Below, one piece after another: positions 5,730 to 6,619 of a stretch of DNA of 6,619 nucleotides. The notes beneath the pieces were generated by a model. It did not search any database, was not told where the DNA came from, and worked only from the letters and a program-made list of their open reading frames with translations. A program made the translations under genes and the position numbers. The number at the start of each line of letters is the position of its first letter. Position 1 is the stretch's first letter. The DNA is taken from NCBI GenBank assembly GCA_023665325.1, contig JAMPED010000054.1, positions 1 to 6,619 of the forward strand. Direction: 5' to 3'. This DNA is from Acetobacter sp. Lineage in GTDB: Bacteria; Pseudomonadota; Alphaproteobacteria; RF32; CAG-239.

Positions 5730-5762
5730 GATTTTTAAAAACATATAATGGGTTATAATTTT
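5730..5762 (-). repeat. Right copy of the 33-bp perfect inverted repeat
   Basis: This is the exact reverse complement of 1732-1764, so the two copies face each other across 4,031 bases (outer ends 1732 and 5762). It lies 26 bases beyond the terminator of the right Cys-rich gene and about 190 bases before the lipoprotein promoter. The flanking sequences just outside the two copies (CAAATACCC on the left, GACAGTACA on the right) show no target-site duplication. Confidence 0.85.
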
Positions 5763-5786
5763 GACAGTACAGATAAAGCAATAACA

Positions 5787-5817
5787 TTAAAACGCCATCT
5801 ATCAAAATGGCGTTTTA
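5787..5817 (-). terminator. Terminator of the right Cys-rich gene
   Basis: TAAAACGCCAT (5788-5798) pairs with ATGGCGTTTTA (5807-5817), 11 bp around an 8-base loop. Reading the minus strand, the stem ends in TTTTAATGTTATT, a moderate U-tract. It lies 66 bases after the stop of the Cys-rich gene. The arms share the core AAAACGCC/GGCGTTTT with the terminator at 2675-2705. Confidence 0.7.
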
Positions 5818-5883
5818 TGTTTTGGACTAAGAAATATTTCCCTGAGTCTTATAAAAAATTTGAATAAATCTAAAAATAAATTA

Positions 5884-6618
5884 CTATTTTGTGTATTTTC
5901 TCCAAGCATTAGTTTGTTCTCGAATATAACAAGCACTAGAAGATGCAATAGGTCGATAGGGTAAAACTTCATTTGCCATATTAGTATAACCACAATTATG
6001 ACAACCACTACTTCCCATTCTGCCAAACGTACATATATCGCATCCAGAAACAACATACTTGTTTGCATCAGCAATCTTCCAACATTTTGTACAGTTATTT
6101 TGTACTGTAATAACCTCATTTGGTGACTGATTTGATGGGCAAGCTGTATATCCAGATTCGCAAGAACAATTATCGTTACCCGTATCAGTACCGCCACTTC
6201 CACCAGTATTGCCCCCCATATCCACACAACCTTTGGTGGCTAATGTGCTACATTTTTGTGTATTTGGGGAAACCCTAACATTAGTATCAGCGTTGATAAT
6301 TATTGTTGTACCTGAGCTACCTAAAATTTGCTGTGCCCCATTATTTATTGAAATAAATTCAGATACAGGATGTAGTTTTGAACAATTATCAATAGGCTCA
6401 ATAGTTACCGTTGTTCCAGCTGTAATCTTTGATATCGTACCACCTGTTACTGACTCTGTCCACTTACCATCAGAAGTGCTTGCGCTCAAACCGAATCTAT
6501 AATTTCCACACGTTCCACTTGTTAGGGTTAGAGTGAAATATTCTTCTTTTTTCTTACAACCGACACAAGTCCAGTTTGCATAGTAATGTTTACCTTTGGA
6601 TGTATCTTCGACCATATC
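5884..6618 (-). CDS. Cys-rich secreted/surface protein, C-terminal part (N-terminus outside window)
   Basis: The minus frame is open from the right edge to the TAG at 5884-5886, showing 245 codons including the stop. The ATG at 6615 is preceded by an in-frame GAT, and there is no signal peptide, so the true start is beyond the window. Counting from that Met, the 243 residues hold 16 cysteines. A CVGCKKKEEYF unit (17-27) leads into a Thr/Gly/Ser-rich beta block (28-120), then a Gly/Asp linker (134-148, GGNTGGSGGTDTG), then a Cys-dense tail with CESGYTAC (152-159), CTKC (175-178), and CDIC plus CHNC (192-195 and 205-208). The pattern of a Cys unit followed by a beta block resembles the left Cys-rich gene, but there is no close match, so the two are at most distant members of one style of protein. 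The family is not recognised. An extracellular disulfide-rich role is inferred. Confidence 0.8.
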   Translation of the reverse strand, partial: DMVEDTSKGKHYYANWTCVGCKKKEEYFTLTLTSGTCGNYRFGLSASTSDGKWTESVTGGTISKITAGTTVTIEPIDNCSKLHPVSEFISINNGAQQILGSSGTTIIINADTNVRVSPNTQKCSTLATKGCVDMGGNTGGSGGTDTGNDNCSCESGYTACPSNQSPNEVITVQNNCTKCWKIADANKYVVSGCDICTFGRMGSSGCHNCGYTNMANEVLPYRPIASSSACYIREQTNAWRKYTK

Positions 6619-6619
6619 G

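Noticed and set aside
5584..5805. 73-codon minus-strand ORF upstream of the lipoprotein
   Set aside because: It starts with TTG inside the terminator at 5788-5817 and crosses the inverted repeat. Its Lys/Asn/Ile/Phe-rich product is typical of AT-rich spacer.
5802..6227. 141-codon minus-strand ORF overlapping the right Cys-rich gene
   Set aside because: It is an out-of-frame shadow of the Cys-rich gene, which has the coherent Cys pattern, and it runs on into the terminator region.

Overview
The window is an AT-rich bacterial accessory region dominated by predicted cell-surface or secreted proteins. The main taxonomic clue is the central gene. It encodes a lipoprotein with an SCSSDD sequence at the lipidation site followed by a Pro/Asp-rich linker, a style very common in Bacteroidota (gut Bacteroidales in particular). 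Against that assignment, the lipoprotein promoter has a classical TATAAT -10 box, and a microprotein gene has a perfect AGGAGG ribosome binding site; both are unusual for Bacteroidota. The two flanking Cys-rich proteins are of a kind I loosely associate with gut metagenome genomes of several phyla, including gut Alphaproteobacteria. I therefore call the host only tentatively: probably Bacteroidota, not resolved.

Layout. Positions 2-1576 (+) hold the 3' part of a large Cys-rich repetitive protein, closed by a perfect 17-bp terminator-like hairpin at 1657-1695. Positions 1700-2600 are a gene-poor, T-tract-rich stretch. It carries one half of a 33-bp perfect inverted repeat (1732-1764), a promoter-like site (1981-2009), and then a dense cluster of hairpins (2029-2343) that includes three intrinsic-terminator-like stems and probably one or more small structured RNAs. 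A 22-codon membrane microprotein with a strong promoter and ribosome binding site follows at 2600-2668 (+). It converges on the 898-residue surface lipoprotein gene (5419-2723, minus), and the two share a bidirectional terminator. The lipoprotein gene has its own promoter at 5510-5538, and upstream of it lies the second half of the inverted repeat (5730-5762). A second Cys-rich gene enters from the right edge (6618-5884, minus) and ends before a terminator at 5788-5817.

The two Cys-rich genes therefore point at each other. Each is followed by its own terminator and then by the same AT-rich element in opposite orientation, so a 4,031-bp segment holding the RNA cluster, microprotein and lipoprotein is bracketed by inverted repeats. 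Whether this is an invertible or mobile segment, or simply a repeated upstream regulatory element, cannot be decided from one sequence. No catalytic enzyme, recombinase, CRISPR array or tRNA/rRNA was seen.
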